Below are positions 1 through 6,155 of a stretch of 11,869 nucleotides of DNA, piece after piece; within the stretch, counting starts at the first letter, position 1; each line of letters starts with the position of its first letter. The notes below the pieces were generated by a model. That model was not told the DNA's origin, ran no database searches, and saw only the letters and a program-made list of their open reading frames with translations. Both the position numbers and the translations under genes were made by a program. The DNA is taken from NCBI GenBank assembly GCA_902773195.1, contig CACYDL010000223.1, positions 1 through 11,869 of the forward strand. The letters are read 5' to 3'. This stretch comes from an uncultured Lachnospiraceae bacterium. Its GTDB lineage: Bacteria; Bacillota_A; Clostridia; Lachnospirales; Lachnospiraceae.

Positions 1-12
1 AGCTTTCACAAC

Positions 13-68
13 AAAAAAGGCGAGCTGTAACACCGCCCGTTCCGGGCAGGTCTTACAGCTCGTTTTTT
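13..68. terminator. Bidirectional intrinsic terminator
   Basis: A perfect 10-bp stem (21-30 CGAGCTGTAA with 53-62 TTACAGCTCG) encloses a second GCCCG/CGGGC hairpin. It is flanked by six A on the left (13-18) and six T on the right (63-68), so it reads as an intrinsic terminator in both directions. On the minus strand it would end the SPFH-RHH transcript; on the plus strand it would end a gene entering from the left of the window. Confidence 0.85.
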
Positions 69-92
69 CATGGCGGATCCCCTGTGACCGTT

Positions 93-142
93 CCTGCGCG
101 GATCTGCTCTGATCCTCACGGATCGTTTCAGATCCGCGCAGG
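93..142. repeat. Long inverted repeat with 10-bp phased GATC sites
   Basis: Perfect 14-bp arms at 93-106 and 129-142 (CCTGCGCGGATCTG and its complement) surround a nested 5-bp hairpin GATCC/GGATC (111-115 with 120-124, loop TCAC). No T-tract follows on either strand, so it is not a standard intrinsic terminator. GATC occurs at 101, 111, 121 and 131, exactly every 10 bp, and once more at 76. It lies between the RHH gene and the terminator. It could be a 3'-UTR stabilising hairpin, a small structured RNA, or a protein-binding or methylation site; the sequence alone does not decide. Confidence 0.7.
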
Positions 143-177
143 CTCCCGCCCTGTCTTTGCCGCAGCTTCACGGTTTC

Positions 178-375
178 TCACAAATCCAGCTCCGGCGGCT
201 CGTCCAGATGCTCGGAGACATACTTGCCGTTCTTCTTTCTCTGTCTCACGCATTCCGTCAGAAGATACTCGATCTGGCCGTTGACGGAGCGGAAATCGTC
301 CTCCGCCCAGGCGGCCAGCGCGTTGTACAGCTTCTCGGACAGCCGCAGCGGAACCTGTTTTTTCTTATCAGACAT
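178..375 (-). CDS. Arc-like ribbon-helix-helix protein (65 aa)
   Basis: A small basic-N-terminal protein with the layout of a ribbon-helix-helix (MetJ/Arc) DNA-binding domain. Residues 7-12 (QVPLRL) can form the DNA-contacting beta strand, 14-27 the first helix and about 30-45 the second. The turn RSVNGQI at 29-35 closely resembles RSVNSEI of phage P22 Arc repressor as I remember it. The charged tail (46-65) is probably flexible. The start is supported by a GGAGGAG ribosome binding site at 381-387, five bases upstream. It follows the SPFH gene on the same strand, separated by a terminator-like hairpin. Family members act as dimeric repressors or antitoxins. No toxin gene is adjacent, so an antitoxin role is not supported; regulation of the SPFH promoter is possible but is inference. 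Confidence 0.8.
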   Translation of the reverse strand: MSDKKKQVPLRLSEKLYNALAAWAEDDFRSVNGQIEYLLTECVRQRKKNGKYVSEHLDEPPELDL

Positions 376-445
376 CCTGACTCCTCCCTGCAGCTTCTAA
401 GCTCCGGCCGCGCCGGGAACCCCGCGCGGCTTATCCGGCAGAATC

Positions 446-476
446 AAAAGACCGCGGGGCGCGGAAGCGCCCCGCG
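446..476 (-). terminator. Terminator-like hairpin between SPFH and RHH genes
   Basis: A perfect 10-bp, nearly all-GC stem (453-462 with 467-476) has a GGAA/TTCC loop and is followed on the minus strand by CTTTTGATT. The U-tract is short, so it may be a partial terminator that lowers expression of the RHH gene relative to the SPFH gene. No separate promoter for the RHH gene was recognised in 376-452. Confidence 0.5.
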
Positions 477-487
477 CGTCATCCAGT

Positions 488-1534
488 TCAGTACAGACTT
501 CCGGTGTTGACGATGGGCTGCGAGTCATGGTTGCCGCACAGGACGACGAGCAGGTTGGAGACCATGGCCGCCTTTCTCTCCTCGTCGAGCTCCACGACCT
601 GGTTCTCGCTCAGTCTGTCCAGCGCCATCTCGACCATGCCCACGGCGCCGTCCACGATCATCTTCCGGGCGTCGATGATGGCGGAAGCCTGCTGTCTCTG
701 CAGCATGACGGCCGCAATCTCCGGCGCGTAGGCCAGATATGTGATCCGCGCCTCCACGATCTCAAGTCCGGCCTCCTCCACCTTGCTCTGGATCTCGTCG
801 CGGATGCGTCCGGCCACGATCTCGCTGGAGCCGCGGAGGCTGCCTTCGTCGGCGATGCCGTCTCCCGTCGTGTCGACGTTGGGCGCCACGTCATAGGGAT
901 ACAGACGGACGATGTTTCTGAGGGCGCTGTCGCACTGCAGGGACAGATATTCCTTGTAGTTGTCCACGTTGAACACCGCCTTGGCCGTGTCCGTCACCCT
1001 CCACGTGACCGCGATGCCGATCTCCACGGGATTTCCGAGGCAGTCGTTGATCTTCTGGCGGTTGTTGTTCAGCGTCATGATCTTCAGGGAGATCTTCTTG
1101 CTGATGATCTCCAGGGCGGCGCTGTCCTGGTGGCTGAGAAGCCTGGATAAATTCGCGTGCTGTCCTCCGTCCACGTCGCCGCTCTGGTTCAGCCTGGTCT
1201 TCGCGGCGGGATTGACGCTGCTGCAGAAGGGGTTGACATAATAAAATCCTTCCTCCTTGAGCGTTCCCACATAGTTTCCGAAGAGCGTCAGCACCAGCGC
1301 CTCCTGGGGCTTCAGGATCTTGAGACCCAGAAACAGAAGCCAGGACAGCGACAGCCACACAATGCAGAGAATCATCACGGTGAGCGCGCCGCCGTTGAAT
1401 CTCCTGTCCAGAGAGACCCCGGCGAAAACGACCCCGGCCGTGGCCGCCACTTCAGAAAGAATCAGAAGCATGAGGATCATCATCCCGTTTTTCCTGCCGC
1501 TCAGAACCTTTTCTTTCATACCGTTCTCTTTCAT
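488..1534 (-). CDS. SPFH/Band 7 domain membrane protein
   Basis: A 348-residue membrane-anchored SPFH (stomatin/prohibitin/flotillin/HflKC) protein. Two hydrophobic segments at about 18-40 and 50-72 form an N-terminal hairpin anchor. The Band 7 domain starts with KPQEALVLTLFG near 75, where 'GFYYVNPF' is typical, and continues through a strand-rich region to about 260. A helical tail follows (DARKMIVDGAVGMVEMAL). Family members oligomerise in membranes as scaffolds or modulators of proteases and membrane microdomains; the partner here is unknown. An in-frame ATG at 1597 lies inside the promoter, so I chose the ATG at 1534, which has a GGAGG site at 1543-1548 eight bases upstream. It is the first gene of a probable two-gene unit with the RHH gene and has a clear promoter with an operator-like repeat. 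Confidence 0.88.
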   Translation of the reverse strand: MKENGMKEKVLSGRKNGMMILMLLILSEVAATAGVVFAGVSLDRRFNGGALTVMILCIVWLSLSWLLFLGLKILKPQEALVLTLFGNYVGTLKEEGFYYVNPFCSSVNPAAKTRLNQSGDVDGGQHANLSRLLSHQDSAALEIISKKISLKIMTLNNNRQKINDCLGNPVEIGIAVTWRVTDTAKAVFNVDNYKEYLSLQCDSALRNIVRLYPYDVAPNVDTTGDGIADEGSLRGSSEIVAGRIRDEIQSKVEEAGLEIVEARITYLAYAPEIAAVMLQRQQASAIIDARKMIVDGAVGMVEMALDRLSENQVVELDEERKAAMVSNLLVVLCGNHDSQPIVNTGSLY

Positions 1535-1587
1535 CGGATAAACCTCCTGTATCACTCTGTGATCGAGAATCTGTCTTGTGTATCCGG

Positions 1588-1608
1588 ATGATATCACAAT
1601 GATATCAT
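1588..1608. promoter_or_regulatory. Operator-like perfect inverted repeat in SPFH promoter
   Basis: Arms ATGATATCA (1588-1596) and TGATATCAT (1600-1608) are perfect reverse complements around a 3-bp centre, covering the -10 box and most of the spacer. A weaker ATCAC-TCT-GTGAT repeat lies at 1551-1563, downstream of the predicted start. A dimeric regulator bound here would block RNA polymerase. The regulator is unknown. Confidence 0.65.
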
Positions 1609-1616
1609 TCTGTAAA
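1588..1616 (-). promoter_or_regulatory. Sigma-A type promoter of the SPFH gene
   Basis: On the minus strand TTTACA (1616-1611) and TATCAT (1593-1588) are separated by 17 bp. Transcription should start near 1581, leaving a leader of about 45 bases before the ATG at 1534. An A/T-rich block (1621-1633) lies just upstream of the -35 and may act as an UP element. Confidence 0.7.
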
Positions 1617-1671
1617 TACCCTTTTTGAAAAAGTTCGCAGGCTCGTCATGCAAACCGGAAGAAGAGGCTCT

Positions 1672-1714
1672 CAACAAAACACCCGGGCATGGATTGAAGG
1701 AATCCATGCCCGGG
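1672..1714 (-). terminator. Intrinsic terminator of the ABC transporter gene
   Basis: A perfect 14-bp stem (1682-1695 with 1701-1714, CCCGGGCATGGATT and complement) has a 5-base loop. On the minus strand it is followed by a T-rich tract (GTTTTGTTG). It separates the ABC gene from the SPFH promoter. Confidence 0.85.
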
Positions 1715-1744
1715 ATCTCTCTCCTCTGTTGATTTTCTGTCGTC

Positions 1745-1835
1745 CGCAGACGTTCCGCGGGTCTTCCCGCAGATAATCCTCGGGTCTTCCCACAGATGTT
1801 CCCCGGGTGCTCCCCGGACATGCCGCGGGTTGTCC
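1745..1835. repeat. 23-bp degenerate tandem repeat, 4 copies
   Basis: Four adjacent units at 1745-1767, 1768-1790, 1791-1813 and 1814-1835 (the last 22 bp) share the pattern CRCAGAYRWTCCNCGGGT followed by a YTCC-type end. Units 1 and 2 differ at only three or four positions. The array lies between the ABC stop codon and its terminator, so it is transcribed in the ABC 3' UTR. It does not continue any recognisable protein. Confidence 0.75.
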
Positions 1836-1850
1836 GCCGCCGGCCTCCGG

Positions 1851-4643
1851 TCACTCGCTCCGGAGGGCGTCCACCGGATCCTGTCTCGCCGCTTTCCCCG
1901 CGGGAATGATCCCGCCGATCAGCGTCAGGGCGATGCACAGGAGGATCAGGATGATGCCCGATCTGGGAGGCAGCGCGGCGGCGATGCCCCGCTCGTCCGT
2001 ATACAGCTTGATCAGGTGATTGATGGGGATCTGCAGCAGCAGCGTCGCCCCGATTCCGAAGGCGCCGGCGAGAAGTCCGATGATGAAGGTCTCCGCGTTG
2101 AACACCTGGCGGACGTTCCGCCTGGAGGCGCCGACGGCCCGCAGGATGCCGATCTCCTTCCGCCTCTCGAGAACGGAGATATAGGTGATGATCCCGATCA
2201 TGATGGACGAGACCACAAGGGAGACGGCGACGAAGGCGATGAGCACGTAGGTTATCACGTCAATGATGGTGGTGACGGAGGACATCAGGCTGCCCACATA
2301 GTCCGTGTAGCTGATCACCCGCTCCTCGTGCCCCGACTCCTCCATTGCGCTGTTGTAGGCGTCCAGCATCGCGATGACGCCCTCCTTGCTCTCGAAGTCC
2401 TTCGGATAGATCGTGACGACGCTGGGCACGTCGGCGTCCGCGTAGCCGAACTTGATCAGGTTGCCCTGGCAGGTGGCGCTCTCCGCCGCCGCCCTGGCCA
2501 TGTACATCTCCTGCATGTGGGTTTCGTCCATGTCCATCGAGACGACTTCCCCCAGCCGGCTCTCGTCCACCTCGATGAGGCTCATGAGAAGAGGCAGGAT
2601 CTCGTCGAGCATTCCCCGCAGCGTGGGGGACTCTCCCGTGCGCCGCAGCTCCCGGATGATCTTCACCGTCCGGCTCGCGGTGAGCCTGGTCTTGTCCGTC
2701 TCAAGGTCTTTCAGCCGGCTCAGGTCGACGGACACCACCTCCGGGATCTTCTCCGGGTGGACCGTGATCATATCGCTGAACAGATCCTCCTCCCCGGCGG
2801 TCTCCCCGAACTTCATGCCCGTCAGGACGTCCACGTCGGGCGATTCCAGCTGCGCCTTTACGATCCCGCTCTCCCCCGCGTCCGCGATCAGGCGGTCCAG
2901 CAGGGCGGCGGGATAATCGATGCCCAGCTGAAGAATGCCGTAGGAGCCCCCCGTCAGGGGCTGAACCACGCCGACGATCTCCAGCTCCTCGGCCTTGTCG
3001 AGAATCTTCTTCATCGCCGCCGCGTCCGAGGAGATATCCACCCAGACGCCCAGCTTCTCATCGTACTGGAAGCGGCTGAAGGCCGGGATCACCCGGAACC
3101 GGATTCCCAGGAAATCGCCGGGATCGTAGACGCCGGATTCCTCCATGCCGGTGTCGACGTTCTCTCCCGCCAGAACGCCGGAGATCATCTCGTCGAGCTT
3201 GCCGGCATCCTTCAGGCCCATGGTATAGAGCAGCATGTCGGGCACGCCTCCGCCGGAGGTCAGCACGAGGACGCAGTCCGTGTCCTTCTCAGGCCACCGC
3301 CCCGCGCGGAGCGCGTAGGATTCCTTGTACAGCGCCTCGTTGTCCGGCATGGGAAGGAAGGCGTCGTTGGTCTGCCAGGTTGACATAAGGCCGGTCAGGC
3401 TGTCGTCCGTGGTCACGCCCATGGCCGCCCAGGTCTGGTCCGGGTTGACCTGCCGGTAGCCGTCCTTCTCCTCGATATAGACCTGGGGGCTGATGCCGTA
3501 CCGGTACTCCACGGCCCGGGTCAGGTCCTCCACGCCGCTGCAGCCGCTGTCCAGCCACCGCTTCAGGGAGGCCAGATCGTTGGTGCCCACGCCCGAGAAC
3601 ATGCTCCCCAGGAACTGCTGCTCCCGGACCTCGCCGTCCGCGTCCCCGCCGGACCCGTCTCTCTCCATTTCCATGAAGCTCATAAAGGACGATTCCATCG
3701 AGACGGCGGAGGAAGTGATCTGGATCGGATATTCCGACAGCGCCTCCTCCTCCTTGAACCGGATGAAGTTGTTCGCCCCGTTGGAGAGGGACAGGATCAG
3801 GGCGATGCCGATGATGCCGATGGACGCCGCGAAGGCGACCAGTATCGTCCTGGCTTTTTTGGAGATCAGGTTGGATACCGAGAGGGACAGGGCCGTGCGC
3901 CAGGACATGGAGGGCATTTTCTTCCTCACCGGCTCCGCCTTCTCCGCGAAGCCTTCGTCCCCGGGTTCATAGGGGTCGCTGTCCTCGATCACCCTTCCGT
4001 CCTTCACCCGGACGATGCGGGTCGCGTACCGCTCCGCCAGCTCGGGGTTGTGGGTGACCATCACCACGAGGCGGTCCTTCGCGACCTCCTTGAGAAGCTG
4101 CATGACCTGTTCGCCGGTGTCGGAGTCGAGGGCGCCCGTGGGCTCATCCGCGAGCACGACGGAGGGATTGTTCACGAGGGCCCTCGCGATGGCGACCCTC
4201 TGCATCTGCCCGCCGGACAGCTGGTCCGGCTTCTTGTGCATCTGATCGCCGAGGGAGACCTTCTCCAGAGCCTCCTCCGCCCGTCTCTTCCTCTCGGCGG
4301 CCGGCACGCCCGTCAGCGTCAGCGCCAGCTGGACGTTCCCCAGGAGCGTCTGGTGAGGAATCAGGTTGTAGCTCTGAAAGATAAACCCGACCTCGTGATT
4401 CCGGTAGGTGTCCCAGTCCCTCTCCCTGTAGCGGCCGGTCGGCACCCCGTCGATGGCCATTTCTCCGCTGTCATAGCGGTCCAGCCCGCCGATGACGTTG
4501 AGGAGGGTGGTCTTTCCCGAGCCGCTGGGGCCCAGGATCGCGACGAACTCGTTGTCCCTCAGGGAGAGACTGACGCCGTCGAGCGCCTTCTGGACCAGGG
4601 TGCCGGTCTTATATTGCTTGTGTATGTCTTTGAGCTGAAGCAT
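1851..4643 (-). CDS. ABC transporter ATPase-FtsX permease fusion (MacB-like)
   Basis: A 930-residue fusion of an ABC ATPase and an FtsX-type permease. The N-terminal ATPase shows Walker A GPSGSGKT (38-45), Q-loop Gln90, signature LSGGQ (142-146), Walker B VVLADE (162-167), the D-loop (170-173) and switch His198. One membrane segment (about 267-286) precedes a large extracytoplasmic region (about 290-795). Three more segments follow, at about 797-822, 852-874 and 897-914, with the FtsX signature ERRKEIGILRAVGAS between the second and third. MacB/LolCDE-like systems use ATP mechanically to move or sense substrates outside the membrane rather than pumping through a channel; the substrate here (peptide, lipoprotein, antimicrobial) is unknown. 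The extracytoplasmic domain is about twice that of MacB. The frame is open upstream to 4916, but that stretch is compositionally odd, crosses a hairpin and overlaps the next gene. The ATG at 4643, with GGGAG upstream, begins a normal ABC domain (MLQLKDIHKQY). Confidence 0.92.
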   Translation of the reverse strand: MLQLKDIHKQYKTGTLVQKALDGVSLSLRDNEFVAILGPSGSGKTTLLNVIGGLDRYDSGEMAIDGVPTGRYRERDWDTYRNHEVGFIFQSYNLIPHQTLLGNVQLALTLTGVPAAERKRRAEEALEKVSLGDQMHKKPDQLSGGQMQRVAIARALVNNPSVVLADEPTGALDSDTGEQVMQLLKEVAKDRLVVMVTHNPELAERYATRIVRVKDGRVIEDSDPYEPGDEGFAEKAEPVRKKMPSMSWRTALSLSVSNLISKKARTILVAFAASIGIIGIALILSLSNGANNFIRFKEEEALSEYPIQITSSAVSMESSFMSFMEMERDGSGGDADGEVREQQFLGSMFSGVGTNDLASLKRWLDSGCSGVEDLTRAVEYRYGISPQVYIEEKDGYRQVNPDQTWAAMGVTTDDSLTGLMSTWQTNDAFLPMPDNEALYKESYALRAGRWPEKDTDCVLVLTSGGGVPDMLLYTMGLKDAGKLDEMISGVLAGENVDTGMEESGVYDPGDFLGIRFRVIPAFSRFQYDEKLGVWVDISSDAAAMKKILDKAEELEIVGVVQPLTGGSYGILQLGIDYPAALLDRLIADAGESGIVKAQLESPDVDVLTGMKFGETAGEEDLFSDMITVHPEKIPEVVSVDLSRLKDLETDKTRLTASRTVKIIRELRRTGESPTLRGMLDEILPLLMSLIEVDESRLGEVVSMDMDETHMQEMYMARAAAESATCQGNLIKFGYADADVPSVVTIYPKDFESKEGVIAMLDAYNSAMEESGHEERVISYTDYVGSLMSSVTTIIDVITYVLIAFVAVSLVVSSIMIGIITYISVLERRKEIGILRAVGASRRNVRQVFNAETFIIGLLAGAFGIGATLLLQIPINHLIKLYTDERGIAAALPPRSGIILILLCIALTLIGGIIPAGKAARQDPVDALRSE

Positions 4644-4662
4644 GGGTCTCCCGTCACACAGG

Positions 4663-4700
4663 TTCAAAACAGGCACAGGAAACATCCGTCCCTGTGCCTG
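4663..4700 (-). terminator. Terminator or attenuator upstream of the ABC gene
   Basis: A 10-bp perfect stem (4670-4679 CAGGCACAGG with 4691-4700) and an 11-base loop are followed on the minus strand by GTTTTGAAC. It lies 53 bases past the acidic-protein stop and only 27 bases before the ABC start codon. There is no room for a separate ABC promoter after it, so ABC expression must come through it or from a promoter inside the preceding gene. Confidence 0.6.
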
Positions 4701-4752
4701 AAATCCGTCAGAATCAAACCACTGCGCCCGAAGCGTGTCCGCCCGCCTTTTC

Positions 4753-5157
4753 TCAGGCGGCTTCTCCCGCCTCTTCCGCGCCGTCCGCGGGCTCCTCCGC
4801 GACGGACGCGACGTCCTCCGCGACGGATTCCATCTCCTCCGCGACGGACTCCGCGCTGTCCGGTCCGAAATGCGCGTTGATGTCGTCGATGGTGTTGTTG
4901 ACGACCTCGTCCACATTGTCCGCGAATTCCTGAACCTTCTTCGCCTTGTCGCTGTTCTTCACGTCCTCCCATCTCTGGTCGGCCGCGTCGGCGATATCGT
5001 CCACGATCGAGGCGGTCTCGTCGACGATGACGTCCATGTGAGCCTCGACCTTTTCCTTCAGTTCCGTATTCACGGGATCATCCGTGTAGTTCGCCCCGAC
5101 GCCGGTCCCGAGACCAAACGCGAGAAGCAGCGACAGTAACCAGTTCCAGAAAATCAT
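4753..5157 (-). CDS. Small acidic exported protein with C-terminal heptad repeats
   Basis: A 134-residue protein I cannot assign to a named family. Residues 2-21 are hydrophobic (IFWNWLLSLLLAFGLGTGVG), without preceding positive charges, and could be an uncleaved anchor or an atypical signal with cleavage near VGA|N. No lipobox cysteine is present. The rest is helical and very acidic, with heptad-like spacing suggesting a coiled coil. Three consecutive heptads of the ESVAEEM type occur at 103-123, encoded by a 21-bp DNA repeat. The start at 5157 is chosen over an upstream in-frame ATG (5214) because AGGAG at 5166-5170 is 8 bases away and the hydrophobic segment then sits at the N-terminus. 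It precedes the ABC transporter on the same strand and may be a surface partner or substrate of it; that link is inference. Confidence 0.75.
   Translation of the reverse strand: MIFWNWLLSLLLAFGLGTGVGANYTDDPVNTELKEKVEAHMDVIVDETASIVDDIADAADQRWEDVKNSDKAKKVQEFADNVDEVVNNTIDDINAHFGPDSAESVAEEMESVAEDVASVAEEPADGAEEAGEAA
4793..4855. repeat. 21-bp in-frame tandem repeat (three copies)
   Basis: TCCTCCGCGACGGA recurs at 4793, 4814 and 4835, exactly 21 bp apart, encoding the heptads ESVAEEM, ESVAEDV and ASVAEEP. The DNA-level identity suggests expansion by slippage or unequal recombination. Confidence 0.8.
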
Positions 5158-5202
5158 AGGCTCATCTCCTCTCAGAAATTCCGCTTCCGCCCGCGGCGGA
5201 GC

Positions 5203-5246
5203 GTCAAAACCCAAAACCGGACGTTCCGTACCGTTGCCCCGTCCGG
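5203..5246 (-). terminator. Candidate terminator downstream of hisA, in the leader of the acidic-protein gene
   Basis: A 7-bp stem (5217-5223 CCGGACG with 5240-5246) and a 16-base loop are followed on the minus strand by TTTTGGGTTTTGAC. It can end the dapAB-hisA transcript. It also lies after the predicted start (about 5259) of the acidic-protein transcript, so it may attenuate that gene. Confidence 0.45.
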
Positions 5247-5265
5247 AAAGCCGGTGCTTTCTGCC

Positions 5266-5294
5266 ATTATAATTTATCCGGTCTCAAAGGTCAA
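5266..5294 (-). promoter_or_regulatory. Sigma-A type promoter of the acidic-protein gene
   Basis: On the minus strand TTGACC (5294-5289) and a consensus TATAAT (5271-5266) are spaced by exactly 17 bp. The -35 overlaps the hisA stop codon. The predicted leader is about 100 bases. Confidence 0.8.
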
Positions 5295-6097
5295 TCATCC
5301 GTCCGGAGACGGTCCGGCATCCCGCCGCCGGAGGCCAGCTCCGCATAGGACAGGTGTCCCCCGTAGAGATCCAGGGCGGATCCGACGGTGTAGTCGACCT
5401 TCCCTTCCCCGCATTCGAAAAGCGTCCGGATGTCCTCCGCCGAGCGGACGCCGCCCGCGTAGGTCACGGGGACCGGCGAGCCGGCCAGGATCCGCGCGAG
5501 CGCCGCGTCGATCCCCTGCCCCTTTCCCTCCGCCGCCACCGCGTGGACCAGGAATTCGCTGCAGTACCCGGAGAGCTTCTCCATCAGCGCCCCGTCCAGC
5601 GTGGTTTCGGCCGCCTTCTGCCAGCGGTCCGTCATGATGTGATAGCCCGGATCCGCCTCCGAAAGCCTTCTGCAGGACAGATCCAGCACGATCCGCTCCT
5701 TCCCCGCGGCCCTGACCAGCCTCGCCAGATGGTCGTAGTTGATCTCTCCTCCGGAGAAGACGAAGCTCGTCACGATGACGTGGCTGGCGCCGGCGTCCAG
5801 GAATTCCGCCGCGTTTTCGTCGGTGATTCCGCCGCCGGCCTGCAGGCCGCCCGGCCAGGCGGAGAGAGCCGCCATCGCCTCCGCCCTCGTCCCGGCGTAC
5901 CAGGGAGAGTCCCTGTGGTTGAGGAGAATGACGTGGCCTCCGGACAGGCCGTCGCGCCGGAACAGGCCGGCGTAATACGCCGCTCCTCGCTCCGACACAT
6001 AATTTTCGTCGGCACTGTCACCCTCATCCCTGAGGGTGCTGCCGACGATCTGCTTGACTTTTCCGTTGTGAATATCGATGCAGGGACGAAATTTCAT
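5291..6097 (-). CDS. hisA: Eukaryotic-type HisA (ProFAR isomerase)
   Basis: A 268-residue phosphoribosylformimino-5-aminoimidazole carboxamide ribotide isomerase, the Amadori rearrangement step of histidine synthesis in the cytoplasm. It matches the eukaryotic HIS6 subfamily rather than standard bacterial HisA. Shared motifs are CIDIHNGKVKQIVG (6-19), with the presumed catalytic Asp8, LQAGGGITDENAAEFL (85-100), VIVTSFVF (107-114), IVLDLSCRR (136-144), with the second candidate acid Asp139, EFLVHAVAAEG, VTYAGGVRS and the phosphate-binding end VDYTVGSALDLYGG. A GGAGG site is at 6105-6109, 7 bases before the ATG, but it lies inside a 6-bp hairpin. The gene is 58 bases after dapB on the same strand and probably in its transcript. 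No other his gene is in the window, so the rest of the pathway must be elsewhere. Assignment rests on recalled similarity to yeast HIS6. Confidence 0.9.
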   Translation of the reverse strand: MKFRPCIDIHNGKVKQIVGSTLRDEGDSADENYVSERGAAYYAGLFRRDGLSGGHVILLNHRDSPWYAGTRAEAMAALSAWPGGLQAGGGITDENAAEFLDAGASHVIVTSFVFSGGEINYDHLARLVRAAGKERIVLDLSCRRLSEADPGYHIMTDRWQKAAETTLDGALMEKLSGYCSEFLVHAVAAEGKGQGIDAALARILAGSPVPVTYAGGVRSAEDIRTLFECGEGKVDYTVGSALDLYGGHLSYAELASGGGMPDRLRTDD

Positions 6098-6103
6098 AAT
6101 ACA

Positions 6104-6119
6104 GCCTCCGGCGGGAGGC
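6104..6119 (-). promoter_or_regulatory. Hairpin enclosing the hisA ribosome binding site
   Basis: In the mRNA GCCTCC (from 6119-6114) can pair with GGAGGC (6109-6104) around a CGCC loop. The whole Shine-Dalgarno sequence of hisA is in the stem, and the ATG is 6 bases beyond it. This could lower or condition hisA translation. Confidence 0.5.
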
Positions 6120-6127
6120 GCCTGCCT

Positions 6128-6147
6128 GCCGGAAGAGCCCTTCCGGC
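6128..6147 (-). promoter_or_regulatory. Intergenic 8-bp hairpin after dapB
   Basis: A perfect stem GCCGGAAG (6128-6135) with CTTCCGGC (6140-6147) and a 4-base loop begins 8 bases past the dapB stop codon. No T-tract follows, so it is more likely a 3'-end stabiliser or processing element than a terminator. Confidence 0.5.
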
Positions 6148-6155
6148 CGCCGCTC

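Noticed and set aside
178..375. Antitoxin of a toxin-antitoxin pair
   Set aside because: No small toxin gene is adjacent; the neighbour is an SPFH membrane protein.
1830..3383. Long plus-strand frame (517 codons) opposite the ABC gene
   Set aside because: It is antisense to a gene with complete ABC/FtsX motifs, has Arg/His/Asp-rich composition typical of high-GC shadow frames and shows no domain.
4644..4916. N-terminal extension of the ABC protein by 91 residues
   Set aside because: The extension is Arg/Ser/Thr-rich, out of frame with the acidic-protein gene it overlaps and runs through a terminator-like hairpin; the ABC fold begins at 4643.
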